Assembly: GCF_019331735.1 (NCBI RefSeq)
Contig: NZ_JAHBBH010000001.1
Span: forward strand, 124,001 to 188,000
Direction of reading: 5' to 3'
Length of the DNA: 64,000 nt
Source of the DNA: Bifidobacterium miconis
GTDB taxonomy: Bacteria; Actinomycetota; Actinomycetes; Actinomycetales; Bifidobacteriaceae
The notes under the pieces were generated by a model. The model saw nothing but the letters and a program-made list of their open reading frames with translations. It did no database searches and was not told the DNA's origin. Each line of letters starts with the position of its first letter. Position 1 is the first letter of the stretch. The translations under genes and the position numbers were made by a program. Positions 17,281-25,215 of the stretch are shown here, in pieces.

Positions 17281-18645
17281 TCAGCGCTCCTTTGCTGCAG
17301 TATCGTCGTTCGTCACCGTACCGTCGGCGTTCTCGTCGCGACGCTCCCCGGCCGCGCCATCGTCGCCCGCATATTCGGCATGGTCGCTGCGCACGCTCTC
17401 CACCGTGCGTTCCAGCACGGCACGTTCCGCATCATTCGGCATACGGCCGATCTGATCACGGACGAACTGGTTAAGCACCTCCATCTCGGAAGTGACCTTA
17501 CGCAAGTCGATGGTTTGTCGCCGACCGGCATCAAGCCGCCGATCATACACCAGGTTCTTCTCCAACGCATACGGATACCAGCCGTCGATCTTCTGGTATA
17601 TGCCTTGGGGAAACTCACTGACATGCACGGTGACGGACACCCAGTCATCACGATGACGCTGAACGGTCTCCTCATCCTGAATGTCCTCGACGCTACCTTC
17701 GACCTGCGCAAACGCCGGCTCGCCGGACTCAACAGGCAGCGTATGCAGATGCTCGATGCCGTGACAGGTGGCGTCGAACACGACGACGCTTTTCCCATTG
17801 CCTGCAACGGGCGGGTTGTGACTCTCGGAGAACGAATAGGCGAGCAGCGAACCGCTGTACCGGGCCTGAGGAGTCCGATCATATGCAAACACGGAATCTG
17901 CCGCGTCCAATACTGGAATCCGCACCTGCTGCGGGCGATGCAAGTGACCGAGCGCCAGATAATCAAGCCCGGAATTGGAGAACAGACCGGCCGGCACGCT
18001 GTCCACGCCGCCCACCGTGATCGCGCGCTCCGAATCACTGGACTGCGCGCCGCCGACGAACGCGTGAGCCATCAATACTGCGGGCATGTCCGGGTCTGAG
18101 ACGTGACGTTCCGCAAGATCGCGCGTGACCAGCTGCAATGCGGCGCGCATCATGCCCTCATGCGAGCGGGGAATGGTCCAGTCGACGCCGCTGGAGTCCA
18201 GTACGCCCTGCAACTGCGAGCGGGCCGCATCAGGATCCAGATACGGCAGCGCATAGACGGCCATCGATTCGTCGTCGCGCTCAACGATCACCGGCTCGGC
18301 GATGTCGTCGATGCGGCATCGCATGTGGATGTTCGGCTGCATGAGCGCGGATCCGGCATCGAGACGAACCGCGGAATCGTGATTGCCGGGCGTGATGATG
18401 ATCTCCAACGGCTCGCCGTCAACCATCGTGCGGCCAAGCCGAACGAACATCTCATTGAACAGCTGCACCGCATCGCCTGACGGCATGGACTGGTCGTACA
18501 CGTCGCCGGACACGCACAGCACCTGCACATGTTCGCGTTCGATCACGCCGATCAGCCATTCCAACGCGGTGCGCTGGTACTTGCGCAGGCTCAACCCCTT
18601 GAATCTGCGGCCGATATGCCAGTCGGATGTGTGCAATACCCGCAT
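17281..18645 (-). CDS. sbcD: Exonuclease subunit SbcD (Mre11-like nuclease)
   Basis: A 454-residue metallophosphoesterase nuclease. Metal-binding motifs appear in order: HTSDWHIGRR (residues 5-14), VSGDVYDQS, TPGNHDS, a VLMAHAFVGG block and the YLALGHLHRPQQV site. It is the catalytic partner of SbcC, an ATP-dependent dsDNA exonuclease and hairpin endonuclease. The ATG has AAGGAGA upstream. A 13-base motif ATTGTCCGGTTAT lies about 104 bases upstream, on this gene's strand, and is shared with two other loci in the window. Confidence 0.96.
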   Translation of the reverse strand: MRVLHTSDWHIGRRFKGLSLRKYQRTALEWLIGVIEREHVQVLCVSGDVYDQSMPSGDAVQLFNEMFVRLGRTMVDGEPLEIIITPGNHDSAVRLDAGSALMQPNIHMRCRIDDIAEPVIVERDDESMAVYALPYLDPDAARSQLQGVLDSSGVDWTIPRSHEGMMRAALQLVTRDLAERHVSDPDMPAVLMAHAFVGGAQSSDSERAITVGGVDSVPAGLFSNSGLDYLALGHLHRPQQVRIPVLDAADSVFAYDRTPQARYSGSLLAYSFSESHNPPVAGNGKSVVVFDATCHGIEHLHTLPVESGEPAFAQVEGSVEDIQDEETVQRHRDDWVSVTVHVSEFPQGIYQKIDGWYPYALEKNLVYDRRLDAGRRQTIDLRKVTSEMEVLNQFVRDQIGRMPNDAERAVLERTVESVRSDHAEYAGDDGAAGERRDENADGTVTNDDTAAKER

Positions 18646-19003
18646 GTCCGTCTCCTTGCATGTCTCGTGCGTTCCGCTTCACGGCGTTCGCTCCGGCCCA
18701 TTGTAGAATGCGGGAGCGGTCTGCGCTCGCTGTACGCGGTTACTGCGTATAACCGGACAATCCGATTGACGGTGCGTGTCACGGCGTGTCGGCGCGGGCG
18801 ACGACGCACGCCGGTCGATGATGGTCGGCGTGAGCGGTACGACGGTGGTCCACCGCTTGCGCGAGCGCAAAACCGTCACATGGTTTTCAGCGTTTTCAGC
18901 CGCAACCGCAGGTTCTCTCGATGATTCGCCTGCCAGAATCCGTAGGCAACGGTAGCCGACCGGCAACCGCATCGGAATACGAAACCATAGCAAGGAGCGC
19001 ATC
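18646..19003. other. Intergenic region upstream of sbcD
   Basis: About 360 bases without a convincing gene. It contains the motif ATAACCGGACAAT (18750-18762), which forms one half of a small CGGTTA/TAACCG inverted pair with 18739-18744, a short tandem TTTTCAGCG/TTTTCAGC, and TACAAT on the minus strand (18700-18705) as a possible sbcD -10. Confidence 0.5.
18750..18762 (-). promoter_or_regulatory. Shared 13-base motif ATTGTCCGGTTAT upstream of sbcD
   Basis: Read on the minus strand it points toward sbcD. Identical copies occur at 31171-31183 (minus) and 42543-42555 (plus), each 100-155 bases before a start codon. Confidence 0.5.
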
Positions 19004-19135
19004 ATGAGCATCATGCACCACGACACCATGCGTTTGGACTTCGCCGAACCGTGGCTGCTGTCATCCCAGCCCTCGTCCAACAGCGCATACGAGCCGCAGT
19101 ACGACATGCCGGCCGTCCGGGGGAGACGCGCATGA
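19004..19135 (+). CDS. Small hypothetical protein (43 aa)
   Basis: An unrecognised 43-residue protein rich in Met, His, Ser and Pro, ending in basic VRGRRA. It is supported by a good AAGGAG six bases before the ATG and by an ATGA overlap with the next small gene, which makes a translated pair plausible. There are no membrane segments or known motifs. It could alternatively be a leader peptide that couples translation to the second gene. Confidence 0.55.
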   Translation: MSIMHHDTMRLDFAEPWLLSSQPSSNSAYEPQYDMPAVRGRRA

Positions 19136-19338
19136 TCTGGAAACTGTTCGGCCTGTTCAATCTCTTCGGAAATCTCCGTCGGCCTCGACGCTTCGCGTAC
19201 GACGACCGTTACCGGCATGACGATCCACATCCTCACGGACACAGCGACTACCTTGGCCCTCGGGACGATCGGAGTCGATTCGGCGGCCCCGAGCCGCCGT
19301 ATCACGCAGGGCAAGGGCCAGGGCCGCGCCAATGGTAA
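19132..19338 (+). CDS. Small hypothetical protein (68 aa)
   Basis: A 68-residue protein: a short hydrophobic N-terminus (IWKLFGLFNLFGNL) then a polar stretch very rich in Arg, Asp, His, Gly and Pro. Its ATG overlaps the stop of the preceding 43-codon gene (ATGA), so it is probably translated by coupling, since it has no clear ribosome binding site of its own beyond GGGGGAGA upstream. A small hairpin CCCGCC/GGCGGG follows the stop. I recognise no family; it might be a membrane-associated peptide. Confidence 0.5.
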   Translation: MIWKLFGLFNLFGNLRRPRRFAYDDRYRHDDPHPHGHSDYLGPRDDRSRFGGPEPPYHAGQGPGPRQW

Positions 19339-19429
19339 TACCCGCCGATATTCGGGCGGGATATCCGGCGATATTGACAGATTGGAAGAAACCATGTAAT
19401 ACGAACGCAACGGCAGAAAAGAGGCGCTG

Positions 19430-20233
19430 ATGCGATACTTCACCACCGACACGCATTTCGGGCATCCGCTCGTCACCGTACTGCGCGGATTCACCACGTT
19501 CGATCCCAGTCGCGCGCAATACGAACACGTTCTTACTCAACAGGGACGCAAAGCGGCCGAAGACTGGGCGAAGGGCGTCGTCTTGGACGATTCGCGGCTC
19601 AACTTCCGCAAAGCCGCGGACACCGATGCGCATGACGCGGCGATCGTCGCCAACATCAACAAGGTCGTCGGTCCGGACGACGAACTGTGGATCCTAGGCG
19701 ATATCGGATACCGCACCTCCGTGAACCATCTCAAGGACTGCCTGCGCCAGCTCGCCTGCAAGCATCTGCACGCGGTCATCGGCAACCACGACGACTGGTG
19801 GCTGGACGACAAGCCGGCGCGGAACCTGTTCGAAAGCATCGAACCAAACGATACGGTAGAACTGGGCGGATTCGACCCGCAGCGGCCGGGCGCAACCGAA
19901 ACCGTCAACCTGTCGCATTTCCCGTACCGCGAGGACCTCGCCTACAGCTGGCCCGACGACGTCGCGAAATTCCACGATAAAGCTCTGCCGTTCAACGGAC
20001 GCAAACTGCTGTACGGGCACACGCATCAGCTGTCGCCGGCCGGCGCGCGCCCTGAAGCGCTCAACGTCGGCCTCGACGCATGGAACCTGCAGCCGGTATC
20101 GCACGCGCAAATCGTGGATTGGTTTCGTGATCTGCCGGACGATGATGCCGGCGACGATGATCGTCTGCGCTCGCCGTACCTCGACATGCCATCGTTCCCG
20201 GATGCGCGTGGCGGCAACGGCATCGCGAACTGA
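19430..20233 (+). CDS. Metallophosphoesterase (calcineurin-like)
   Basis: A 267-residue phosphoesterase. The metal-binding blocks are present: TDTHFGHP (residues 5-12), ILGDIGY, IGNHDDWW, a SHFPYRED block and YGHTHQLSP. This pattern matches stand-alone bacterial and phage phosphoesterases of the YmdB/YfcE-like kind; the substrate is unknown. An AAAAGAGG ribosome binding site precedes the ATG. A terminator follows. It stands at the left edge of the accessory region. Confidence 0.88.
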   Translation: MRYFTTDTHFGHPLVTVLRGFTTFDPSRAQYEHVLTQQGRKAAEDWAKGVVLDDSRLNFRKAADTDAHDAAIVANINKVVGPDDELWILGDIGYRTSVNHLKDCLRQLACKHLHAVIGNHDDWWLDDKPARNLFESIEPNDTVELGGFDPQRPGATETVNLSHFPYREDLAYSWPDDVAKFHDKALPFNGRKLLYGHTHQLSPAGARPEALNVGLDAWNLQPVSHAQIVDWFRDLPDDDAGDDDRLRSPYLDMPSFPDARGGNGIAN

Positions 20234-20260
20234 TGCGATGACGGAAATTGAAATGAAGTG

Positions 20261-20305
20261 CGGGCTTGCGAATCGCGCCTGTGAACGATGCCGCAAGCCC
20301 GTTTT
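20261..20305 (+). terminator. Terminator after the phosphoesterase gene
   Basis: CGGGCTTGCG pairs with CGCAAGCCCG, followed by TTTT; 21-base loop. Confidence 0.8.
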
Positions 20306-20311
20306 GATAGG

Positions 20312-20659
20312 TCAGAATTCTTCAATCCAACGTCGGCGACGCTGGTAGGCGACGGGATCATCCCAATCGCGCATGTCGAAACCATTATTGGCGGCGATTG
20401 CTGCTGCATTCAAGGCTTCTCGGACACGATGGTTGGTGCCGTAGTCGGTGGACCAGCTGCGTTCAACCCAACGGCACAGTGTCATGCGCCGTGCGGGAAT
20501 GTGCACGTTGCCTCGCGCTGCGTATGCGTAGCCGATAACGTCGGGAACGCATCTCGGCGCGTGTCGCTGGAATATGTCGGCGTACTGCATCAAACGGTTG
20601 GCGCGTTCCGCTTCGGCTTCCATCACGCGGTACGGTCGGTCCTTCCATGTTCTGGACAT
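20312..20659 (-). CDS. Hypothetical protein (115 aa) with sequestered RBS
   Basis: An unrecognised 115-residue soluble protein, very basic (starts MSRTWKDRPYRVMEAEAERA and ends RRRRWIEEF), without membrane segments. Its ribosome binding site GAAAGGA is part of the right arm of an inverted repeat in the leader, so initiation may be conditional. Neighbouring genes are also small unknowns on the same strand, consistent with an integrated accessory block. Function unknown; the strong RBS and codon use support a real gene. Confidence 0.65.
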   Translation of the reverse strand: MSRTWKDRPYRVMEAEAERANRLMQYADIFQRHAPRCVPDVIGYAYAARGNVHIPARRMTLCRWVERSWSTDYGTNHRVREALNAAAIAANNGFDMRDWDDPVAYQRRRRWIEEF

Positions 20660-20669
20660 TGGTGTGTTT

Positions 20670-20706
20670 CCTTTCGACTTAGGTGTTTGTTGCCCTAGTC
20701 GAAAGG
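20670..20706 (-). promoter_or_regulatory. RBS-sequestering hairpin in the 20659 gene leader
   Basis: On the minus strand CCTTTCGACT pairs perfectly with AGTCGAAAGG, and the latter contains the Shine-Dalgarno sequence of the downstream gene, 17 bases from its ATG region. The hairpin would hide it. Confidence 0.6.
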
Positions 20707-20767
20707 CGCGGTGAATCCCCGTGTGATCATGATGCTCCTTGGCATATCAAAATTGGACTATGACTGA

Positions 20768-21145
20768 TCAATCGGTATCGTGCCGCACTTCGGACGATTC
20801 TTCGGATCGAGCTCTGAGCTTGTTCATTGCCTTGTTGAACGGACTGAGCCGACGTTGCTTGTCGATGTATATGAGCCGGTCGCTGCGTTCTTCCATGCAG
20901 TCGTCGCAGATCAGCGCGGCCACTTGCGTGCCGTCGTCGTCGCAGGGGTCGAAGAACGCGGTGCCGTAATGACCGTATGACGTCATTTCGATGGCGCCGA
21001 GGGGAAGGAAGTCATCGTCGGCGTGGCCTTCCTCCGACAGCTGATCGATTGCGCGGATGCGATGGTCGATGCAGACTTCTGCCGTTATTGTCTTGCCGCA
21101 GATCAGGCATCGAAACGTGAATGGTTCTGTGCTGTCGTTGTGCAT
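20768..21145 (-). CDS. Hypothetical zinc-ribbon-like protein (125 aa)
   Basis: A 125-residue acidic protein with two CxxC pairs (CLICG near residue 14 and CDDC near residue 80) that could hold one zinc ion, flanking a region with DHRIRAIDQLSEEGHADDD. No family recognised; similar small zinc-ribbon proteins occur in mobile and phage-derived regions. I start it at 21145, where CGGAGAA precedes the ATG; an upstream in-frame start would add 23 residues. Next on the same strand lies the DUF3800 gene. Confidence 0.6.
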   Translation of the reverse strand: MHNDSTEPFTFRCLICGKTITAEVCIDHRIRAIDQLSEEGHADDDFLPLGAIEMTSYGHYGTAFFDPCDDDGTQVAALICDDCMEERSDRLIYIDKQRRLSPFNKAMNKLRARSEESSEVRHDTD

Positions 21146-21256
21146 GGTCGTTCTCCGGTTGAAGATGTTCAGATCGTCAGTGGCACGCTCAAGTCGCCGG
21201 CTTGGGAGAACCACACCAGATTACAACATACGAGATTTGGACACGGCGAAAGCTGT

Positions 21257-21931
21257 TCAGAATTGCTTGCGTCGCAGTATTTTAAGATAGTTCTTGCGGA
21301 AATCCCGTCGGTCTTTGAACATCTTGCGGTCGGTGGCCGTGTCCTCGCCTGCATCGAACTTCAAAGCGGTCAGTTCTACGGTGCACATGAGATCAGCCGC
21401 TTGCTCCAATCGGTAGTCTTTAGGTTGAGCGTCGCGGTATACGACAGCTTCTTTGGACAGTGCATATCCAATGGATGTCTTCAGTGCGTTGGTGACGATC
21501 TGCTGGCCATTGTCGTAGTACACCTTGATCGTCTTGTATGACTGGAACTCGTCGAGATGAGATAGGAAGAAGTCCGCGAGATCTCGTTTGAGTTGCGCCT
21601 CGAATCGAGTTTTGCTGTCGTCGAACATGCTCTTGCGATGTGCGAACGTTACGTAACGGAATGGCAGGTTTCGAGCGAGCGTAAAGAATGCGAAGAACAG
21701 ACGTTTGCGATCCGCGAAGTCCATGCCATCGTAATCGTCGTGACCGTTGAACAGTGGTCCGGCGTGGAACGGAACGTCGGGAAGGCCTGAATCAGTTAGA
21801 TGTCGTTCGTACTTTTCGATATGCTCGGTAATCGGCTGAGACTGTACGTGGAACACCAGCGTAATCAGATAGTATTCGGACAGCTTGCCCCATTCTCCGG
21901 ATTCGTCCACGAAGACACTTAGCTCGTTCAT
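21257..21931 (-). CDS. DUF3800 domain protein
   Basis: A 224-residue protein with the DUF3800 signature at its very N-terminus, SVFVDESGEWG, followed by the YYLITLVFHV strand and the DYRLEQAADLMCTVELTALK helix late in the protein. DUF3800 proteins are thought to have an RNase H-like fold and are common in phages, mobile elements and defence islands; the biochemical role is not established. Asp9, Glu10 and a C-terminal Asp/Glu pair are candidate metal ligands. AGGAGA precedes the ATG; longer N-terminal extensions overlap a dispersed repeat and were rejected. Confidence 0.85.
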   Translation of the reverse strand: MNELSVFVDESGEWGKLSEYYLITLVFHVQSQPITEHIEKYERHLTDSGLPDVPFHAGPLFNGHDDYDGMDFADRKRLFFAFFTLARNLPFRYVTFAHRKSMFDDSKTRFEAQLKRDLADFFLSHLDEFQSYKTIKVYYDNGQQIVTNALKTSIGYALSKEAVVYRDAQPKDYRLEQAADLMCTVELTALKFDAGEDTATDRKMFKDRRDFRKNYLKILRRKQF

Positions 21932-21951
21932 CTGTCTCCTGACGATATCGT

Positions 21952-22055
21952 GGAAAGAGATGCCGGGGGAATACCCCCGGCGACTTGGAGCCTCACCCTT
22001 ACGGGACAAAGCGCATTTATTATGCCAAAACAGATTACGACACGCAAGTTAGAAG
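21952..22055. repeat. 104-bp direct repeat, copy 1
   Basis: Begins GGAAAGAGAT and contains a perfect hairpin GCCGGGGG-aata-CCCCCGGC followed by CTCACCCTTACGGG. A second copy lies at 22911-23014, same orientation and about 85-90% identical. It starts 20 bases upstream of the DUF3800 start. Confidence 0.85.
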
Positions 22056-22066
22056 CATATCGTCAG

Positions 22067-22134
22067 CCGGTTCTGTTGTTGTGCTTAGCTACACTTATTG
22101 CCATAAGTGTAGCTAAGCACAACAACAGAACCGG
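22067..22134. repeat. Perfect 32-bp inverted repeat with 4-base loop
   Basis: The left arm 22067-22098 begins CCGGTTCTGTTGTTGTGCTT and is matched without error by 22103-22134; the loop is TGCC. T-run follows. It lies exactly where the upstream half of the fic remnant is lost. Confidence 0.95.
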
Positions 22135-22138
22135 TTTT

Positions 22139-22722
22139 TACGACATCGTTGTCAATGACAATTATCATCTGCGATATATTCACATTTCCCATGCTCAGTT
22201 TGAGACGATCCATCCGTTCGCGGATGGCAATGGCCGATGCGGAAGAGCGTTGGTTCATACGATCCTGCGCAATAAGGGTCTTATACGTGCTAAGTCTCCG
22301 CTGGCCTGCTGCGCGACACTAAGGCATATTTCAACGCACTGACGGCCTTCCGCAAGAGATGCCGCTCTCCCATTGTGGAATCGTTCGTGGAGGCGTGTCT
22401 GTTCGCGGCAGCGAGCGGACGACAACTGATCTATGATCTAGTCGATCAGCTTGATACCGCGAAAACGGCATTGCGGGGAGTGCGTTCGGATTCTCCGGTA
22501 TAGCAAATCGTGCCGCAACTGATCGCCCAGCCTATCGTTACGACGGAGTACCTGTGCGATTCGCTTGGATTGAGCAAACCACAGGCCGAACGCGCGGTAA
22601 AGCGCCTCGAGGAAGCCGGAGTGCTGACGCGGCGTGGCGGAGCGCGTCGCAATGTTATCTGGGAGCATCGCAGAATTCTCGATGTTCTGGACGAGTACGC
22701 CGCCGGTCTGAGAAGAGGATGA
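22139..22722 (+). pseudogene. Degenerate Fic family gene
   Basis: Remnant of a Fic AMP-transferase. The catalytic motif is still legible, HPFADGNGRCGR near 22210, preceded by HAQFETI. Coding similarity then shifts frame at about 22290-22321 (continuing as KAYFNALTAFRKR), hits an in-frame TAG at 22501 and resumes as a winged-helix C-terminal part (TTEYLCDSLGLSKPQAERAV, ending LRRG). The N-terminal half, including any inhibitory helix, is missing upstream of the 32-bp inverted repeat. It sits between two copies of a 104-bp repeat. A different, intact Fic gene lies 4 kb downstream. Confidence 0.8.
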
Positions 22723-22910
22723 GTGTGACTGTCCGGTTTGATGGCCGCTGCTCTGTGCGACTATGAATGCCCTGATCTGTCATGCATGCGATTATGAACC
22801 CTAAGGTGCGTTGTTCGGGATTGACTGGTGTACTGACTGTTACCTGAGTAACTTGGCGTGTTCTTCGCGAAGTCTCTCTACTCATTCATCGGCTTCTTGC
22901 CGAATAAAGC

Positions 22911-23014
22911 GGAAAGAGATGCCGGGGGAATACCCCCGGCGACTTGGAGTCTCACCCTTACGGGCCAAAGCACATTCATTGTGACAAAACAGATCATGTT
23001 ACGCAAGTCGGAAG
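22911..23014. repeat. 104-bp direct repeat, copy 2
   Basis: Second copy of the element at 21952, with the identical GCCGGGGG-aata-CCCCCGGC hairpin; differences are single-base substitutions without length change. Confidence 0.85.
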
Positions 23015-23184
23015 TGACGAATGTAATCTGCTCAATATCCGATGACCGAGTAACCCCTTGCTATTTTGAAGGGTCGCTTCGCTGGTTTTTGCGAACTTCG
23101 TTAGTTGCGTTTTCGTTGCAATGATGCCGGTTCCGTTACTTTCGCCAGATTCGTTGATTGCCTCCGATTTCGCTGTTCTCAGGG

Positions 23185-23226
23185 GTCATCGTGTCTGAAT
23201 CGTGTATGAGCTACAGACACGATGAC
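23185..23226. repeat. Inverted repeat downstream of AbiH
   Basis: GTCATCGTGTCTG and its exact complement are separated by 16 bases, 71 bases beyond the AbiH stop on the minus strand. Possible transcript end, but no T-tract. Confidence 0.6.
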
Positions 23227-23296
23227 GAGCATCATTCCAGCGACTGACTCGGCTCGATGACTGAGTAACCATGCATGATGCTCAGGAAGCCGCAAA

Positions 23297-24517
23297 TCAT
23301 AGCGGACTGATCTCATCAATCTTCAGTCGGTCTTCCAAGAGCAGTTTGTGCAGCAGGTTCTTGCCGTGCGCTTCCGGCACAATGGTCTCTCCGTACTTCG
23401 TCATCAGCCGGATAACCGCATCAGGATTAACGGGATAATCTCCGGTACCGCAGAAGGTCAACCTGGTCTTTCCTCCATAGAGATCAATCAGGTCGAACAG
23501 CGACTGAAAGTACGAATAGTCAGCTTCGCCCAGCGAATGGCCGAAGACCTTAACCTCCGCAATACCATCCCCGTTGTTCTGCGCATCGAACAGGGTCTTG
23601 TTCCTCATGGCATCCAGTATGTGCTGCCGGCGCAGGGTCAGCACCCGTGCGGTCTTTGTGAATTGATAGACGCCGGGCTGGTTCATGCACGACTGTCCGT
23701 CGATGCCGAACACAACGTGATACTCATATCCACTAAGAATCTCGTCTTCGCGACGGGGAAGGTCGCCGTGCACGTTTCGTATATAGTAGACCGATGGATC
23801 GTTGACAAGAGCCATCGGGACCGTGTAGTTGAAGGAGAGGATGGCGTTGGATTGTTCTTCAAGTGGCACTTCCGTGCCACCGGCCTTGGCAATGTTTTTG
23901 TACGTAACGTCACAGCCGTCATCATATGTAGGTCTTTCCTTCACCACTGCGTCCAGATAGTTCGCAAAGGAATCCTCAATCACATGCAGTTCAGAAGCGA
24001 AGATGCCAAGTACGCTCTCCTTGAACTTGACCAGCGCCTCTTCTTTCTTCTTAATCTGAGCCTCTTCTTTGTCAGTCGAATCAGCTAAGTCAGCTAAAAC
24101 AGAGAAATCCACCTTGTAACGCAGACGATTCTTGACCATCGTGTAGACGTGCTGCACGTCAGCCGGCCAGTCGTCACGTTGACGACTGGTGTCACGGGTG
24201 CTTGTCACTTTCCAGTAGCCAATCGCATCCGCAAAACTGATTTGGCCTTCGCCGATGACCCACTCTCCAATCGCGGTCTCGACGTCCTTCCACTCCTTAA
24301 GTTCCTTATCACTGTCATGCCAGAAGGCAAACAGGTAATCCCAGATGCAGATACCCCCAAAGGGTTTATCGCTCAGCTTCTGCAAGAGGTGAGGTACGGA
24401 GCCATCCGATTCCCGATATTCTCTATACCGATAAAGGAAAAAGTCGGGATAAGACGACGGAATCTGCTGTGCCAGATCGAACCCGTTGCCCAGAACGATG
24501 ATCTGCGTATACGCCAA
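23297..24517 (-). CDS. abiH: AbiH family abortive infection protein
   Basis: A protein of 406 residues with the AbiH signature at the N-terminus, IIVLGNGFDLAQQIPSSY, and the second conserved block VKVFGHSLGEADYSYF in the C-terminal third, both diagnostic of the family. AbiH from Lactococcus aborts infection by some phages; the mechanism is unknown. I start it at a TTG with AAAGGA six bases upstream; a GTG 12 codons earlier overlaps the stop of the preceding gene and is possible. It is cotranscribed with the restriction-modification remnant upstream. The low-G+C composition relative to the flanks suggests acquisition by transfer. Confidence 0.85.
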   Translation of the reverse strand: MAYTQIIVLGNGFDLAQQIPSSYPDFFLYRYREYRESDGSVPHLLQKLSDKPFGGICIWDYLFAFWHDSDKELKEWKDVETAIGEWVIGEGQISFADAIGYWKVTSTRDTSRQRDDWPADVQHVYTMVKNRLRYKVDFSVLADLADSTDKEEAQIKKKEEALVKFKESVLGIFASELHVIEDSFANYLDAVVKERPTYDDGCDVTYKNIAKAGGTEVPLEEQSNAILSFNYTVPMALVNDPSVYYIRNVHGDLPRREDEILSGYEYHVVFGIDGQSCMNQPGVYQFTKTARVLTLRRQHILDAMRNKTLFDAQNNGDGIAEVKVFGHSLGEADYSYFQSLFDLIDLYGGKTRLTFCGTGDYPVNPDAVIRLMTKYGETIVPEAHGKNLLHKLLLEDRLKIDEISPL

Positions 24518-24549
24518 ACTGAATCCTTTCCTAAGGTCGAGAACCGACC

Positions 24550-25215
24550 TCACATCTCCTCGAACTCTTGCGCCGGGATGGCGGTGTCGAACAGGCCGAC
24601 CTGCGTATCCTGCTCGTGCTTGTCGATGCCGGCGTACGAGAGACTGTCGTCCTCGTAACGCTTGAACTTGTACACGGCGTCGTTCATACGCGCTGGGTTG
24701 AACACGTTCAGGCTCAGCGGCAGCTCGAAATCATCCTTGGTAAGTCCCGTGACCTTCTTGAACAGCCCCGGCTCCAGCTTCGTGATGACGTCCTTCAGCG
24801 TCTGCTCGCGATAGTCGGTCAGATACATAAAAATCGGGATGCGCGTGGCGAACTTGATGAGCTTCTCCTGCACCTGCTTGCGAAGGCTCGTGGTCTCCTT
24901 CTCCGCGTCGCGCAGCTCCTTCTTCTCCTTGGTGAGCTTCTCGTCCTTGCTCTTTATCTCAGCGGGCACAGTCGTGAACGCATGTTGCTCATACTCTAGC
25001 TGGCTCTTGCCATAGCGTTCGCCGACTACGGCGAGCTTGCGACGCAGGACCTCGGACAGGAAGTTGCCGTCGCCGCACGCGGGTTCAAGGAAGCGGCTGT
25101 CGATGCGCTCGGTCTCCTGTTTGACCATATCGAGCATGGCGTTGACCTCGCGCTCGTTGGTGAAGACCTCGCCGTGTTCCTCGACGCGTTGTTTCGACTT
25201 GACCTGTGCTGCCAC
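24550..25215 (-). CDS. Restriction-modification remnant: methyltransferase N-terminus joined to a foreign C-terminus
   Basis: A 221-residue protein. The first 75 or so residues are the start of an N6-adenine DNA methyltransferase, ending just after SAM-binding motif I (RFLEPACGDGNFLSEVLRRK). The catalytic (N/D)PPY motif that should follow is absent. From about residue 90 it switches to a charged coiled coil and a block with RIPIFMYLTDYREQTLKD that resembles the C-terminal region of restriction helicase subunits. I infer a deletion that fused the two ends of a two-gene R-M locus. GGAGG stands seven bases before a GTG start, so it may still be translated. It is followed closely by abiH. Confidence 0.6.
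   Translation of the reverse strand: MAAQVKSKQRVEEHGEVFTNEREVNAMLDMVKQETERIDSRFLEPACGDGNFLSEVLRRKLAVVGERYGKSQLEYEQHAFTTVPAEIKSKDEKLTKEKKELRDAEKETTSLRKQVQEKLIKFATRIPIFMYLTDYREQTLKDVITKLEPGLFKKVTGLTKDDFELPLSLNVFNPARMNDAVYKFKRYEDDSLSYAGIDKHEQDTQVGLFDTAIPAQEFEEM

Larger units (their letters stand above)
22723..23296. other. Non-coding stretch between fic remnant and AbiH
   Basis: About 570 bases with lower G+C and no supported gene. It contains repeat copy 2 (22911-23014) and a 13-bp inverted repeat (23185-23226). Short open frames over the repeat have no ribosome binding site. Confidence 0.6.

Noticed and set aside
18661-18999. Short frames in the sbcD upstream region
   Set aside because: No SD sequences and low-quality composition; treated as regulatory DNA.
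22858-23124. 88-codon frame across repeat copy 2 containing AGGIPPATWSLTLTGQS
   Set aside because: The shared peptide arises from translating the repeat; no ribosome binding site, and flanking residues differ between the copies.
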